The translations under genes were made by a program, and so were the position numbers. 11,311 bases of DNA, taken from the NCBI GenBank assembly GCA_947627125.1, contig CANQUY010000050.1:1-11311 (forward strand). The letters run 5' to 3'. The notes under the pieces are model-generated. The model searched no databases. It was given only the letters and a program-made list of their open reading frames with translations, and was not told the origin of the DNA. This document shows, in pieces, positions 5,358 to 11,311 of this stretch. How positions within the stretch are numbered: position 1 is the first letter of the stretch; each line of letters opens with the position of its first letter. This DNA is from an uncultured Clostridia bacterium. Its GTDB lineage: Bacteria; Bacillota; Clostridia; Christensenellales; Borkfalkiaceae.

Positions 5358-6461
5358 ATGATGAAAATTTGTGTGATCGGCGGCGGGGCGGCGGGAATGG
5401 CCGCGGCCGTCATGCTGGCAAGGCGGGGGAATTCCGTCACCATCCTCGAGCGCGGGGAACGGCTCGGGCGGAAACTTTCGGCAACGGGAAACGGGCAGGG
5501 GAACGTCACAAACACGCACATGAGTGCGGAATTTTACTTCTCGGATGACAGAGAAAAGGTCGCCCGCGTGCTCTCCCGCTTTTCGGAAGGGGACACGGTG
5601 GAATTTTTGGAGAGCATGGGCGGCATCTTTCTTCCCGACGCCCGCGGAAGAGTGTACCCCGCTTCGCGGCAGGCCTCCGCCGTCACCGACCTCTTCCGCC
5701 GCGAATTGGAACGGCTCCATGTGGACGTCGTCTTTGGCGCGCATGTGAATTCCGTCACATATGTTGAAGATTTTTGCATCAAATGGGCGGGCGGACAGAT
5801 GCGTGCGGACGCAGTTGTGCTCGCGGCGGGCGGCAAGGCGGCCAAAAATTTCGGCACCGACGGTACAGCATATGCGCTTGCGGAAGGTTTCGGACACACG
5901 GTGACGCCGCTTTCTCCCGCGCTCGTGCAGCTCCGCTGCGATCCCAAGGAAGTCAGGGGGCTCAAGGGGATCCGCGTGGACGCAAATTTGACACTTATAC
6001 GCCAAAACAGGCAGATTTTTTCGACCCGCGGCGACGTTCTCTTCACCGAGAGCGGCCTCTCGGGCGACGCCGTGTTCCGCGCCTCTTCCCATGCGGAAAA
6101 GGGGGACAGGGTGGTTTTGGACTTTCTCCCCGACGTTCCCGCAGAAAAGGTCCGCGCGGCGGTTTCGCGGGGCGGGATGCTCTGCGTCGTCCACAGCGGC
6201 CTCGGGCGCATGCTCGCCGCAAAGGGGGGAGAGGCGCTCGTGAAGAACTTCCCGCTCACGGTGACGGGGACCCTCGGCTTTGACTATGCGCAGGTCACCC
6301 GCGGCGGGATCCCGCTCAAAGAAACGGACGAAAATTTGATGAGTATGCTGCAAAAAGGGCTGTTTTTTGCGGGCGAGATCTTGAATGTGGACGGCGTCTG
6401 CGGCGGGTACAATCTGCAATGGGCCTTTTCATCCGCCCATGCCGTTTCGGAGGGGATATGA
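5358..6461 (+). CDS. BaiN/HI0933-family FAD-dependent oxidoreductase
   Basis: A 367-residue flavoprotein of the HI0933/BaiN group (often annotated NAD(P)/FAD-dependent oxidoreductase; some relatives take part in bile-acid dehydroxylation, but the substrate here is unknown). The Rossmann GGGAAG is at 8-13 with ribose-binding E31. The family signature GRKLSATGNGQGNVTN spans 37-52, VVLAAGG 153-159, and the C-terminal FAD motif GLFFAGEILNVDGVCGG 334-350 continues as YNLQWAFSSA. It is slightly shorter than the usual ~400 residues. Translation could start at 5358 or the adjacent ATG at 5361; no ribosome site can be transcribed from the promoter seen, so leaderless initiation is likely. The frame is open upstream but crosses the promoter. 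The stop overlaps the next start as ATGA. Two uptake-like motif copies lie inside (5519, 5984). Confidence 0.92.
   Translation: MMKICVIGGGAAGMAAAVMLARRGNSVTILERGERLGRKLSATGNGQGNVTNTHMSAEFYFSDDREKVARVLSRFSEGDTVEFLESMGGIFLPDARGRVYPASRQASAVTDLFRRELERLHVDVVFGAHVNSVTYVEDFCIKWAGGQMRADAVVLAAGGKAAKNFGTDGTAYALAEGFGHTVTPLSPALVQLRCDPKEVRGLKGIRVDANLTLIRQNRQIFSTRGDVLFTESGLSGDAVFRASSHAEKGDRVVLDFLPDVPAEKVRAAVSRGGMLCVVHSGLGRMLAAKGGEALVKNFPLTVTGTLGFDYAQVTRGGIPLKETDENLMSMLQKGLFFAGEILNVDGVCGGYNLQWAFSSAHAVSEGI
5519..5535 (+). repeat. Uptake-like motif site in first flavoprotein gene
   Basis: CATGAGTGCGGAATTTT matches the site at 6818-6834 in 16 of 17 bases but is read as HMSAEF here and HKCGIL there, that is, in another codon phase. 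Confidence 0.55.
5984..6002 (-). repeat. Degenerate uptake-like motif site
   Basis: AAATTTGACACTTATACGC keeps 15 of 19 consensus bases, with the A/T tract, CACTTAT and CGC parts intact. It encodes ANLTLIR. Confidence 0.35.
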
Positions 6462-7975
6462 AGCTCACACTCAACGATCTGCACCTCGCGCCGCATGAAC
6501 GGGAGAGCAAACTTCTCAAGATCTGCGAGAAAAAGCTCCACGCGCCCGTAAAGTATTTCAAGATATTGAAAAAATCCCTCGACGCACGCGACAAGGGAAA
6601 CATCCGCTGGGTGTATACGGTGGAATGTTCGGACCGCGTTGAAACGGCTCCGCCCCGCATCTTTGAACGGGTGAAGGGCAACCCCCGCGTCTACATTGCG
6701 GGAACGGGCCCCGCGGGGCTCTTCTGCGCCCTGCGTCTTCTCGACCACGGCGTCCGTCCCATCCTCTTGGAGCGCGGCAAGCCCGTGGAGGAACGGGTCA
6801 AAGACGTTGAAATCTTTCATAAGTGCGGAATTTTGGCCCCCGACAGCAACGTGCAGTTCGGCGAAGGCGGCGCGGGGACATTTTCGGACGGCAAGCTCAA
6901 CACGCAGACGAATACGCCTTTTAACCGCGAAGTCTTGGATCTCTTTGTGAAATTCGGCGCGCCCGCGGAGATCTCCTTCCTCAACAAGCCTCACATCGGG
7001 AGCGACAATCTGAGGGCCGTCGTACAAAAAATCCGCACTTATGTGCTGGAAAACGGGGGTGAAGTGCGCTTTTCTTCCTGCTTGACCGACGTGGAGATCA
7101 AAGACGGCAGGCTCGCATCCGTCACCGTCAACGGCGTGCGGGAGGATGCGGACGCGCTCGTGCTCGCCATCGGACACAGCGCAAGGGACACTTTTGAAAT
7201 GCTCCTCTCGCGCGGGTTTTCCATCGGGCAGAAGCCGTTCGCCGTCGGCGTGCGGGTGGAACATCTGCAATCGGAGATCGGCAAGGCGCAGTACGGGAGC
7301 GGATATCTGGGGCTCCCGCCCGCCGATTACAAACTCGTTTCCCATGCGGGGGAGCGGGCGGCGTTCACCTTCTGCATGTGCCCCGGAGGCGTCGTCATTC
7401 CCGCGGCGAGTGAGGAGGGCGGCGTCGTCACGAACGGCATGAGCAACTTTGCCCGCGACGAAAGGAACGCAAATTCCGCACTTATTGCGCAAATTACGCC
7501 CGAGGACTTCGGCTCGGACCACCCCTTGGCGGGCGTCGCATTCCAGCGAAAGCTCGAACGCGCGGCCTATCTCGCGGGCGGGGGAGGGTACCTTGCGCCC
7601 GTTCAGCTCATGGGGGACTTCCTCGCAGGGAAGGAGAGCTACTACTTCGGCGAGGTCAGGCCCTCCTATGCGCGGGGGACGGCGTTCGCCCCGCTCGAGA
7701 GCTATCTTCCGCCCGTTGTCGTTTCCTCTCTCCGCGCCGCCGTGCCCGATATGGACAGAAAACTCAGGGGTTTTGCGGCGTTCGACGCCCTTTTGACGGG
7801 TGTGGAATCGCGGACGAGCTCTCCCGTGCGCATTGTGCGGGATGATACGCTGCAGGCCGCGGGGAAGGAAAACGTCTACCCGTGCGGCGAGGGCTGCGGC
7901 TATGCAGGGGGGATCATGTCGGCCGCGGCGGACGGGCTTCGGGTCGCCGAACAGCTCGTAAAAAAGTACATTTAA
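6458..7975 (+). CDS. COG2509-type FAD-dependent dehydrogenase
   Basis: A 505-residue flavoprotein of the uncharacterised FAD-dependent dehydrogenase family (COG2509-like). A ~70-residue N-terminal domain precedes the Rossmann motif YIAGTGPAGL (79-88) with E105 as ribose ligand. FGEGGAGTFSDGKL (134-147) is the family hallmark, followed by VLAIGHSARDT (235-245), RTSSPVRI (452-459) and the C-terminal CGEGCGYAGGIMSAA (476-490). The start at 6458 is chosen over an in-frame upstream ATG at 6419 because GGAGG (6449-6453) precedes it and it overlaps the previous stop as ATGA, giving translational coupling. The two flavoproteins may therefore be needed together, though their substrate is unknown. Three motif copies of the CCGCACTTA type lie inside. 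The reading frame ends 110 bp before a strong terminator. Confidence 0.93.
   Translation: MKLTLNDLHLAPHERESKLLKICEKKLHAPVKYFKILKKSLDARDKGNIRWVYTVECSDRVETAPPRIFERVKGNPRVYIAGTGPAGLFCALRLLDHGVRPILLERGKPVEERVKDVEIFHKCGILAPDSNVQFGEGGAGTFSDGKLNTQTNTPFNREVLDLFVKFGAPAEISFLNKPHIGSDNLRAVVQKIRTYVLENGGEVRFSSCLTDVEIKDGRLASVTVNGVREDADALVLAIGHSARDTFEMLLSRGFSIGQKPFAVGVRVEHLQSEIGKAQYGSGYLGLPPADYKLVSHAGERAAFTFCMCPGGVVIPAASEEGGVVTNGMSNFARDERNANSALIAQITPEDFGSDHPLAGVAFQRKLERAAYLAGGGGYLAPVQLMGDFLAGKESYYFGEVRPSYARGTAFAPLESYLPPVVVSSLRAAVPDMDRKLRGFAAFDALLTGVESRTSSPVRIVRDDTLQAAGKENVYPCGEGCGYAGGIMSAAADGLRVAEQLVKKYI
6818..6834 (+). repeat. Uptake-like motif site, perfect core
   Basis: CATAAGTGCGGAATTTT contains the exact nine-mer TAAGTGCGG followed by an A/T tract. 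Encodes HKCGIL in the second flavoprotein. Confidence 0.65.
7026..7046 (-). repeat. Uptake-like motif site, perfect core
   Basis: CCGCACTTA (7033-7041) is preceded by an A-run and followed by TGTGC. Encodes KIRTYV, a different phase and strand from the site at 6818. Confidence 0.65.
7471..7490 (-). repeat. Uptake-like motif site, perfect core
   Basis: AAATTCCGCACTTATTGCGC contains the exact core with A/T tract and GCGC tail (one extra T). Encodes NSALIA, a third phase. Confidence 0.65.
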
Positions 7976-8019
7976 TGAAATTTTAATAAGTCTTTCACAA
8001 AATGAACATATTACGGCAT

Positions 8020-8025
8020 TATAAT
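8020..8025 (+). promoter_or_regulatory. Isolated TATAAT, possible small-RNA promoter
   Basis: A consensus -10 box with no good -35 at 16-18 bp. Transcription would start near 8032, at the foot of a hairpin. Weak without experimental support. Confidence 0.35.
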
Positions 8026-8031
8026 GGAGCC

Positions 8032-8117
8032 AACCTATCGGGAGATAGGTGAATTTGCTTACTCCATATTTTTCATATTCTCTCAGGAAAACGCCGCCCT
8101 TCGGGGCGGCGTTTTCC
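8032..8117 (+). ncRNA. Candidate small RNA downstream of flavoproteins
   Basis: About 86 bases from the predicted start after the TATAAT to the end of a strong terminator. It opens with a perfect hairpin, ACCTATC (8033-8039) and GATAGGT (8044-8050) with a GGGA tetraloop. A U-rich unpaired middle follows, then the 14-bp terminator stem. The layout (5' hairpin, single-stranded linker, terminator) is that of many bacterial sRNAs, but I recognise no family. It could equally be the 3' untranslated region of the flavoprotein operon. Confidence 0.3.
8086..8117 (+). terminator. Terminator after the flavoprotein operon
   Basis: Perfect 14-bp stem GGAAAACGCCGCCC (8086-8099) and GGGCGGCGTTTTCC (8104-8117) with a UUCG tetraloop. 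The T4 that serves as U-tract pairs with A4 when fully folded. Confidence 0.85.
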
Positions 8118-8154
8118 GTGCTCAAAATCTGTGTTGCGTTCCAAATAGAAATGC

Positions 8155-8189
8155 AAAGCCCGAAGTCCTTACGGATTTCGGGCTTTTTT
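8155..8189 (+). terminator. Second terminator, convergent with HTH gene
   Basis: Stem AAAGCCCGAAGTCC (8155-8168) with GGATTTCGGGCTTT (8173-8186), one G-U pair, TTAC loop and a six-T run ending at 8189. The T-run is best on the plus strand. On the minus strand GGGCTTTGC is a weaker stop for the gene ending at 8193. Confidence 0.85.
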
Positions 8190-8192
8190 GCG

Positions 8193-8432
8193 CTAATCAT
8201 CGTCATCTAAGTTGTTGAAATAATCTCTGTCAAAAAATTCAGATAAAGTGATTCCCGCTCCCTCGCAAAAGCTCCTGATCGTCGTTACTTTCGGACATTT
8301 TGTCCTTCCCTTCATTAAGTCGTAGAGAGCGGATGGTGATCTGCCGCCGTTTAAGCACGCCTTACAGACGTTGTTTCCTTTTTCTTTGCATATCTCCTCG
8401 ATACGCTTTAAAATCGCTTCGTTGGTTTTCAT
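8193..8432 (-). CDS. Small helix-turn-helix protein
   Basis: A 79-residue predicted DNA-binding protein of the short XRE-like type common in Clostridia: EAILKRIEEICKEKG, then CLNGGRSPSALYDLMKGRTKCPKVTTIRSFCEGAGITLSEFF, ending in an acidic tail (DDDD). The family ends typically within a few residues of FFDRDYF, so length is normal. The frame stays open 37 codons upstream, but MKTNEAILKRI is the typical start, so I place it at 8432. The ribosome site is poor (AAGG lies 14 bases upstream). A dyad ATCGT-N6-ACGAT (8451-8466, plus reading) and a further ATCGT at 8436 sit in the leader and may be an autoregulatory operator. It stands alone between two unrelated transcription units; target genes cannot be deduced. 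Confidence 0.82.
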   Translation of the reverse strand: MKTNEAILKRIEEICKEKGNNVCKACLNGGRSPSALYDLMKGRTKCPKVTTIRSFCEGAGITLSEFFDRDYFNNLDDDD

Positions 8433-8678
8433 GCTATCGTGAAATACCTTATCGTTATTCCACGATTCAGTATATGAAATATGCAAAAATTTCTCTCGTG
8501 GGGTTCCACGAAACGGAAAGAGATCGATTGAAATGAAAGACAAAAATCTTTCCGAGGAACTCTGCGCAACGGCGGGAGAGGGCTTTCGGGGAAGAGGGGC
8601 AGAGGTCCCGCCTTCGACGTCCTGCGGAGCAGCGTTTTCCGTGTAGAAAATAAAATTGTGAAATTTCCCATAGAATGC
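8433..8678. other. Intergenic region between HTH and GH43 genes
   Basis: About 250 bases without a credible gene. It holds the putative HTH promoter region (TATACT at 8469-8474, minus strand, poor -35), a perfect six-base dyad TCGTGG/CCACGA (8496-8511), and a GGCGGGA/TCCCGCC pair with a ~30-base G-rich interior. A GCGTTTTCCGTG word at 8633-8644 also occurs at 8109-8120, in the second arm of the upstream terminator. Nothing here resembles a known RNA. Confidence 0.5.
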
Positions 8679-8707
8679 TTGAAAAATTCAGGTAGTTGGT
8701 TTATAAT
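8679..8707 (+). promoter_or_regulatory. Promoter of the GH43 lipoprotein gene
   Basis: TTGAAA (8679-8684, 5/6) and consensus TATAAT (8702-8707) are exactly 17 bp apart. The leader would be about 31 bases and contains the AAGGGGG (8731-8737) ribosome site. No obvious operator or catabolite element is seen. Confidence 0.82.
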
Positions 8708-8744
8708 GGATTTATAGTTCTATCAAAATTAAGGGGGAAAGAAC

Positions 8745-10940
8745 ATGAAACACATGAAATGGCTTACGCTGCTCATGGCGGGGGCGATAGCATTCTCCGT
8801 CTTCTCGCTTGCGGCCTGCGATTTCGGCAACTCGAACCAGGGCGATAACCCGAATCAGGGCGAAAACCCGAACCAGGGCAATAACCCGAACCAGGGCGAA
8901 AACCCGAACCAGGGCAATACCGACAAGACGCCCGCAGCGAGCGGCGTTATCTGCTATGACAACCTGCCCGACGACGGCATTTCGCTTTCCGAGGCCGATA
9001 CGAAGTTCACCGCACCCAAGGGGCTCGACACCTCCGCTTTCACGCTGACGGGGGCAAGTGATTACACAAAAATCGCAACATATGATGCGAATACGGGCGT
9101 GTTTACGGCGGTCGGCGCGGGCTCCATCATCTACAAGGATGCGAACGGCGGCTTTGGGAAACTCACCGTTGCTCCCGCCTATGTGGAAAATCCCGGCAAC
9201 CAGTATACCAAGCTTGCGGACGATAAGGCCGAGGCGACGAGTACCCTCCTCGGCAACACGCACGACCCTTCCTTTATCGAGGTCACCAATCCCAACACGG
9301 GCGTTACGACCTATTACCTCTTCTCCACGGGCTGGGCGGATACGACCCCGAAGGGCAATACAATTTATTACGGCAACGCGATCCACTCCTCCACAGACCT
9401 CATCACATGGAAGTATGAGGGCAGAACGTTCAACTACAAGAACCGCGACGAGGAGTTTGTGAACACCAAGGCGGGCGATTGGCTCTATGACGGCACGCTC
9501 AGCGGGAACTACAACTCTTCAAAGGCGAGCTGGTGGGCGCCCGACATCGTCCCGTGCCCCACGGGCGGCTATTGGCTCTACACCTGCGTTGTGGACGGCG
9601 CGGGGGACAAAGAGGGCATGATGCTCCCCGGCGGCAACTACGCCCGCGCGTGTATCCTCCTCTATCATTCGCCGTCCGTGATGGCGGGTTCCTTCAAACC
9701 CGTGAAGGACAAGAACGGCGACCCCGTCGTTCTGATGCAGTCCTCCATCAAGCGCGGCGAAAAAGAGGCGGACGTCAACGGCATCGACCCGCAGATCATC
9801 TATGACACCGACGGGAAAATGTACATGGCATACGGCTCCTTCGGCTCGGGCAACTACATGATCGAGCTCGACCCTCAGACGGGCATGCGGAAGGACGGCA
9901 AGGGCTGGCAGACGCACGACGAGATCCGCGGATATGTCAACGATATCCAGGACGATTTCGAGAGCATCTCTTCCGACAATGTAGGCTATACCCACGATTA
10001 CTACGGCAAGAATATCTCCAAGGCGAACATGGAGGCTCCCGTCATCGCCCGCCACGACAACGTGACCATCATGGACGAGAACGAAACCCTCCTCGAGGGC
10101 AGCGGCAAGACCTATTACTACACCATGCACTCCTATGACGGCCTCGGCGATAACTATCAAATGTGGGGCGGCAGAAGCGAGGACGTATGGGGGATCTACC
10201 GTTCGGTCGGCGGCGGCGTCGTCAGAAATACGGGGATCAACAGCTCCTCCAACTCCGGCAACAAGTACATGGGTGCGTTCAAATGGGCGGATAAGTCCGC
10301 AGGCGTCACCGAGTATGATATCATGCTCCCCGGCCACAACGACCTCTACACGACAAACAGCGGCGTCGATCTCGCGGCGTATATCACCCGTATCTCCTAT
10401 AGCAAGACGGACAACAACAGTTTCCTCACGCAGGTACACCAATATTATCTCAACAGCCTCGGGCATATCGTCATCAATCCCAACCGCTACAGCCTTGAAG
10501 TCAACAGGTCCGTTTCGGAAGAGGAACTTCTGAAGTACACGAAGAAGGACGACAAGGGCTATGAATTCAAAATGGTCGTCATGATCAACCATCGCGACAC
10601 GGAAAGCGGAGATTTCTCCAACATTCAGAACGTTTCCCGCAATGTCTATCTGACGGCGGAGCACACCATCACCGAGGAGAACGGGACCAAGATCGGCACA
10701 TGGAAGATGTACGGCGGCGGGTATATCAAGTTCACCTTCGACGCAACGCTCAAGGGCACAAAGAACGCAGACAGCGGCAACAAGGAGTTCTACGGCGTCG
10801 TCCGTCCCGCATGGCTGGGCGACCAGAACAAGTCGGGCTTCACGATCACGACGCTCGGCTCGGACGCGAACACGACGCGCAGCATGGCAATGTTCATGAA
10901 CAACTATTCGACCCTTACGGGCGGCAAGCTCGAGGGCTAA
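8745..10940 (+). CDS. GH43-family lipoprotein, arabinanase-like
   Basis: A 731-residue surface glycoside hydrolase, probably an endo-arabinanase or related arabinan-acting enzyme. A signal peptide ends in lipobox LAAC with lipidated C25. Residues 31-58 are an NPNQG[E/N] hexapeptide stalk, then a Big2-like Ig domain (about 70-143, ending GVFTAVGAGSIIYKDANGGFGKLTV). The GH43 five-bladed propeller follows: catalytic base D174 (THDPSF), SSTDLITW, SWWAPDI (262-268), pKa-modulating D348 (GIDPQIIYDTDG), acid E430 (MEAPVI) and LPGHNDL with H531. A C-terminal beta domain (about 585-731) resembles those appended to extracellular arabinanases. AGGGGG seven bases before the ATG fixes the start. It has its own promoter and terminator, with no transporter or sugar regulator adjacent. 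Family is secure; substrate is inferred. Confidence 0.93.
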   Translation: MKHMKWLTLLMAGAIAFSVFSLAACDFGNSNQGDNPNQGENPNQGNNPNQGENPNQGNTDKTPAASGVICYDNLPDDGISLSEADTKFTAPKGLDTSAFTLTGASDYTKIATYDANTGVFTAVGAGSIIYKDANGGFGKLTVAPAYVENPGNQYTKLADDKAEATSTLLGNTHDPSFIEVTNPNTGVTTYYLFSTGWADTTPKGNTIYYGNAIHSSTDLITWKYEGRTFNYKNRDEEFVNTKAGDWLYDGTLSGNYNSSKASWWAPDIVPCPTGGYWLYTCVVDGAGDKEGMMLPGGNYARACILLYHSPSVMAGSFKPVKDKNGDPVVLMQSSIKRGEKEADVNGIDPQIIYDTDGKMYMAYGSFGSGNYMIELDPQTGMRKDGKGWQTHDEIRGYVNDIQDDFESISSDNVGYTHDYYGKNISKANMEAPVIARHDNVTIMDENETLLEGSGKTYYYTMHSYDGLGDNYQMWGGRSEDVWGIYRSVGGGVVRNTGINSSSNSGNKYMGAFKWADKSAGVTEYDIMLPGHNDLYTTNSGVDLAAYITRISYSKTDNNSFLTQVHQYYLNSLGHIVINPNRYSLEVNRSVSEEELLKYTKKDDKGYEFKMVVMINHRDTESGDFSNIQNVSRNVYLTAEHTITEENGTKIGTWKMYGGGYIKFTFDATLKGTKNADSGNKEFYGVVRPAWLGDQNKSGFTITTLGSDANTTRSMAMFMNNYSTLTGGKLEG
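8847..8918 (+). repeat. Coding 18-bp tandem repeat (lipoprotein stalk)
   Basis: Four 18-bp units, alternating between AACCCGAACCAGGGCGAA- and AACCCGAACCAGGGCAAT-type versions (effectively a 36-bp period), encode the NPNQG[E/N] stalk behind the lipid anchor. Near-identity at the DNA level suggests copy number varies by slippage. Confidence 0.85.
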
Positions 10941-10956
10941 ACGAAAAATGCAAAAC

Positions 10957-10991
10957 CCCGCACTTATGCGCGCATAAGTGCGGGATTTTTT
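10957..10991 (+). terminator. GH43 terminator built from an inverted motif pair
   Basis: A 28-bp perfect palindrome (10957-10984) has arms CCCGCACTTATG and CATAAGTGCGGG around CGCG, followed by A and six Ts. Each arm contains the nine-mer CCGCACTTA/TAAGTGCGG seen inside the flavoprotein genes, so the terminator doubles as an inverted pair of those sites. Confidence 0.92.
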
Positions 10992-10992
10992 G

Positions 10993-11018
10993 AATGGAAA
11001 ATTGAAAATGAAAAATTG
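10993..11018. repeat. AT-rich tract adjoining GC repeats
   Basis: A tract of AAAATTGAAAATG type again forms the border to a GC-rich repeat block, as at 291-330 and 2803-2838. Confidence 0.5.
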
Positions 11019-11045
11019 AGGTGGGGGGATTTAAGAGGGTCCCTC

Positions 11046-11199
11046 GGCTCCCCTTGTAGGGGAGCTGGCACGGCGCCCTTGAACGAAGTCCGCCCTTGGC
11101 TCCCCTTGTAGGGGAGCTGGCACGGCGCCCTTGAACGAAGTCCGCCCTTGGCTCCCCTTGTAGGGGAGCTGGCACGGCGCCCTTGCCGTGACTGAGGGG
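11046..11199. repeat. 52-bp tandem repeat of a GC hairpin unit
   Basis: Units start at 11046, 11098 and 11150 with an exact 52-bp period. Each begins with GCTCCCCT-TGT-AGGGGAGC, a perfect hairpin, then TGGCACGGCGCCCTTG. In the first two copies the text continues AACGAAGTCCGCCC. In the third it completes a second hairpin, CACGGC/GCCGTG, followed by ACTGAGGGG, which looks like the full element; the first two would be truncated copies fused head to tail. A relative is at 4197-4250. Confidence 0.88.
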
Positions 11200-11206
11200 T
11201 TATGGA

Positions 11207-11311
11207 ACCCTATCCCCCCTTCGGGGTACTTCCCCTAAGAGGGGAAGCAAGGGCCCCCTCCTTGGGGAGAGCGGAACGAAGTCAGAGCCCCCTCCTTGGG
11301 GCGGGGGTAGG
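11207..11311. repeat. GC hairpin repeats, right edge
   Basis: A series of G/C hairpins: CCCCC-TTC-GGGG, CTTCCCCT-AAG-AGGGGAAG and two copies of GCCCCCTCCTTGGGG (about 11253-11267 and 11288-11302), the copies separated by GAACGAAGTC-containing sequence. They relate to the block at the left edge and 4157-4250. No gene is seen. Confidence 0.65.

Noticed and set aside
8032..8060. preQ1-type or other small riboswitch
   Set aside because: The hairpin lacks the expected A-rich tail and conserved loop bases, and no downstream transporter or biosynthetic gene follows.
5316..8206. Minus-strand frames of 367 and 640 codons opposite the flavoproteins
   Set aside because: Low-complexity, Arg/His/Gly-rich shadows caused by GC-biased third positions; they cross promoters and terminators.
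8024..8218. 64-codon frame beginning at the TATAAT
   Set aside because: It spans two strong terminators, has no ribosome site and no recognisable protein.
8712..9386. Minus-strand frame with VRVIALVRVFALVRV repeats
   Set aside because: The repetitive peptide is merely the antisense of the NPNQG stalk repeats in the GH43 gene.
11046..11199. CRISPR array
   Set aside because: The repeat units abut with no unique spacers; it is a simple 52-bp tandem.

Overview
The window looks like chromosomal DNA of a GC-rich, gut-type member of the Clostridia (Bacillota). Four things point there: a large Bacillus/Clostridium-type SRP RNA with an Alu domain; TTGACA-N17-TATAAT promoters and AAGGAGG ribosome binding sites throughout; a BaiN/HI0933-type flavoprotein next to a COG2509-type flavoprotein; and a secreted lipoprotein arabinanase-type glycosidase. 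A Christensenellales/Borkfalkia-like host is my guess from overall style, including the intergenic repeats; nothing here proves it.

Layout. 1-330: GC-rich hairpin repeats and an AT tract. 360-2438: an AT-rich accessory island. An XRE-type repressor (minus strand) is divergent from a two-gene operon of zinc-ribbon membrane proteins. A textbook promoter lies between them with a perfect TAACGA-N4-TCGTTA dyad embedded in it. 2448-2760: a terminator, then the SRP RNA on the minus strand with its own promoter. 2803-3232: an AT tract and two and a half copies of a ~140-bp dyad repeat. 3306-4151: an Mrp/NBP35-type Fe-S ATPase. 4157-4324: GC hairpin repeats and a bidirectional terminator. 4340-5254 (minus): a membrane-anchored DUF1508 protein with a long acidic/lysine-rich linker. 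5358-7975: two FAD proteins coupled by an ATGA overlap, with a divergent promoter pair upstream whose -35 boxes form a perfect palindrome. 7976-8190: a possible small RNA and two strong hairpin terminators. 8193-8432 (minus): a small helix-turn-helix protein. 8745-10940: a monocistronic GH43-type lipoprotein with its own promoter and terminator. 10993-11311: an AT tract, a 52-bp tandem repeat and more GC hairpins.

The most unusual signal belongs to no single gene. The DNA word TAAGTGCGG/CCGCACTTA, inside a longer consensus close to AAAWTCCGCACTTATGCGC, recurs in mrp, in both flavoprotein genes (both strands, all reading frames, different peptides) and as an inverted pair forming the GH43 terminator. 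The pattern and its core resemble the Haemophilus DNA uptake sequence (AAGTGCGGT followed by an A/T tract), which is not expected in this lineage. I consider it the best candidate here for something undescribed. Second is the XRE/zinc-ribbon membrane module with its promoter-embedded operator.

How the genes work together: Mrp (Fe-S cluster handling) and the two flavoproteins are housekeeping or redox functions. The GH43 lipoprotein degrades plant polysaccharide at the cell surface. The zinc-ribbon island looks like a self-regulated accessory module that entered between repeat blocks next to the SRP RNA gene.
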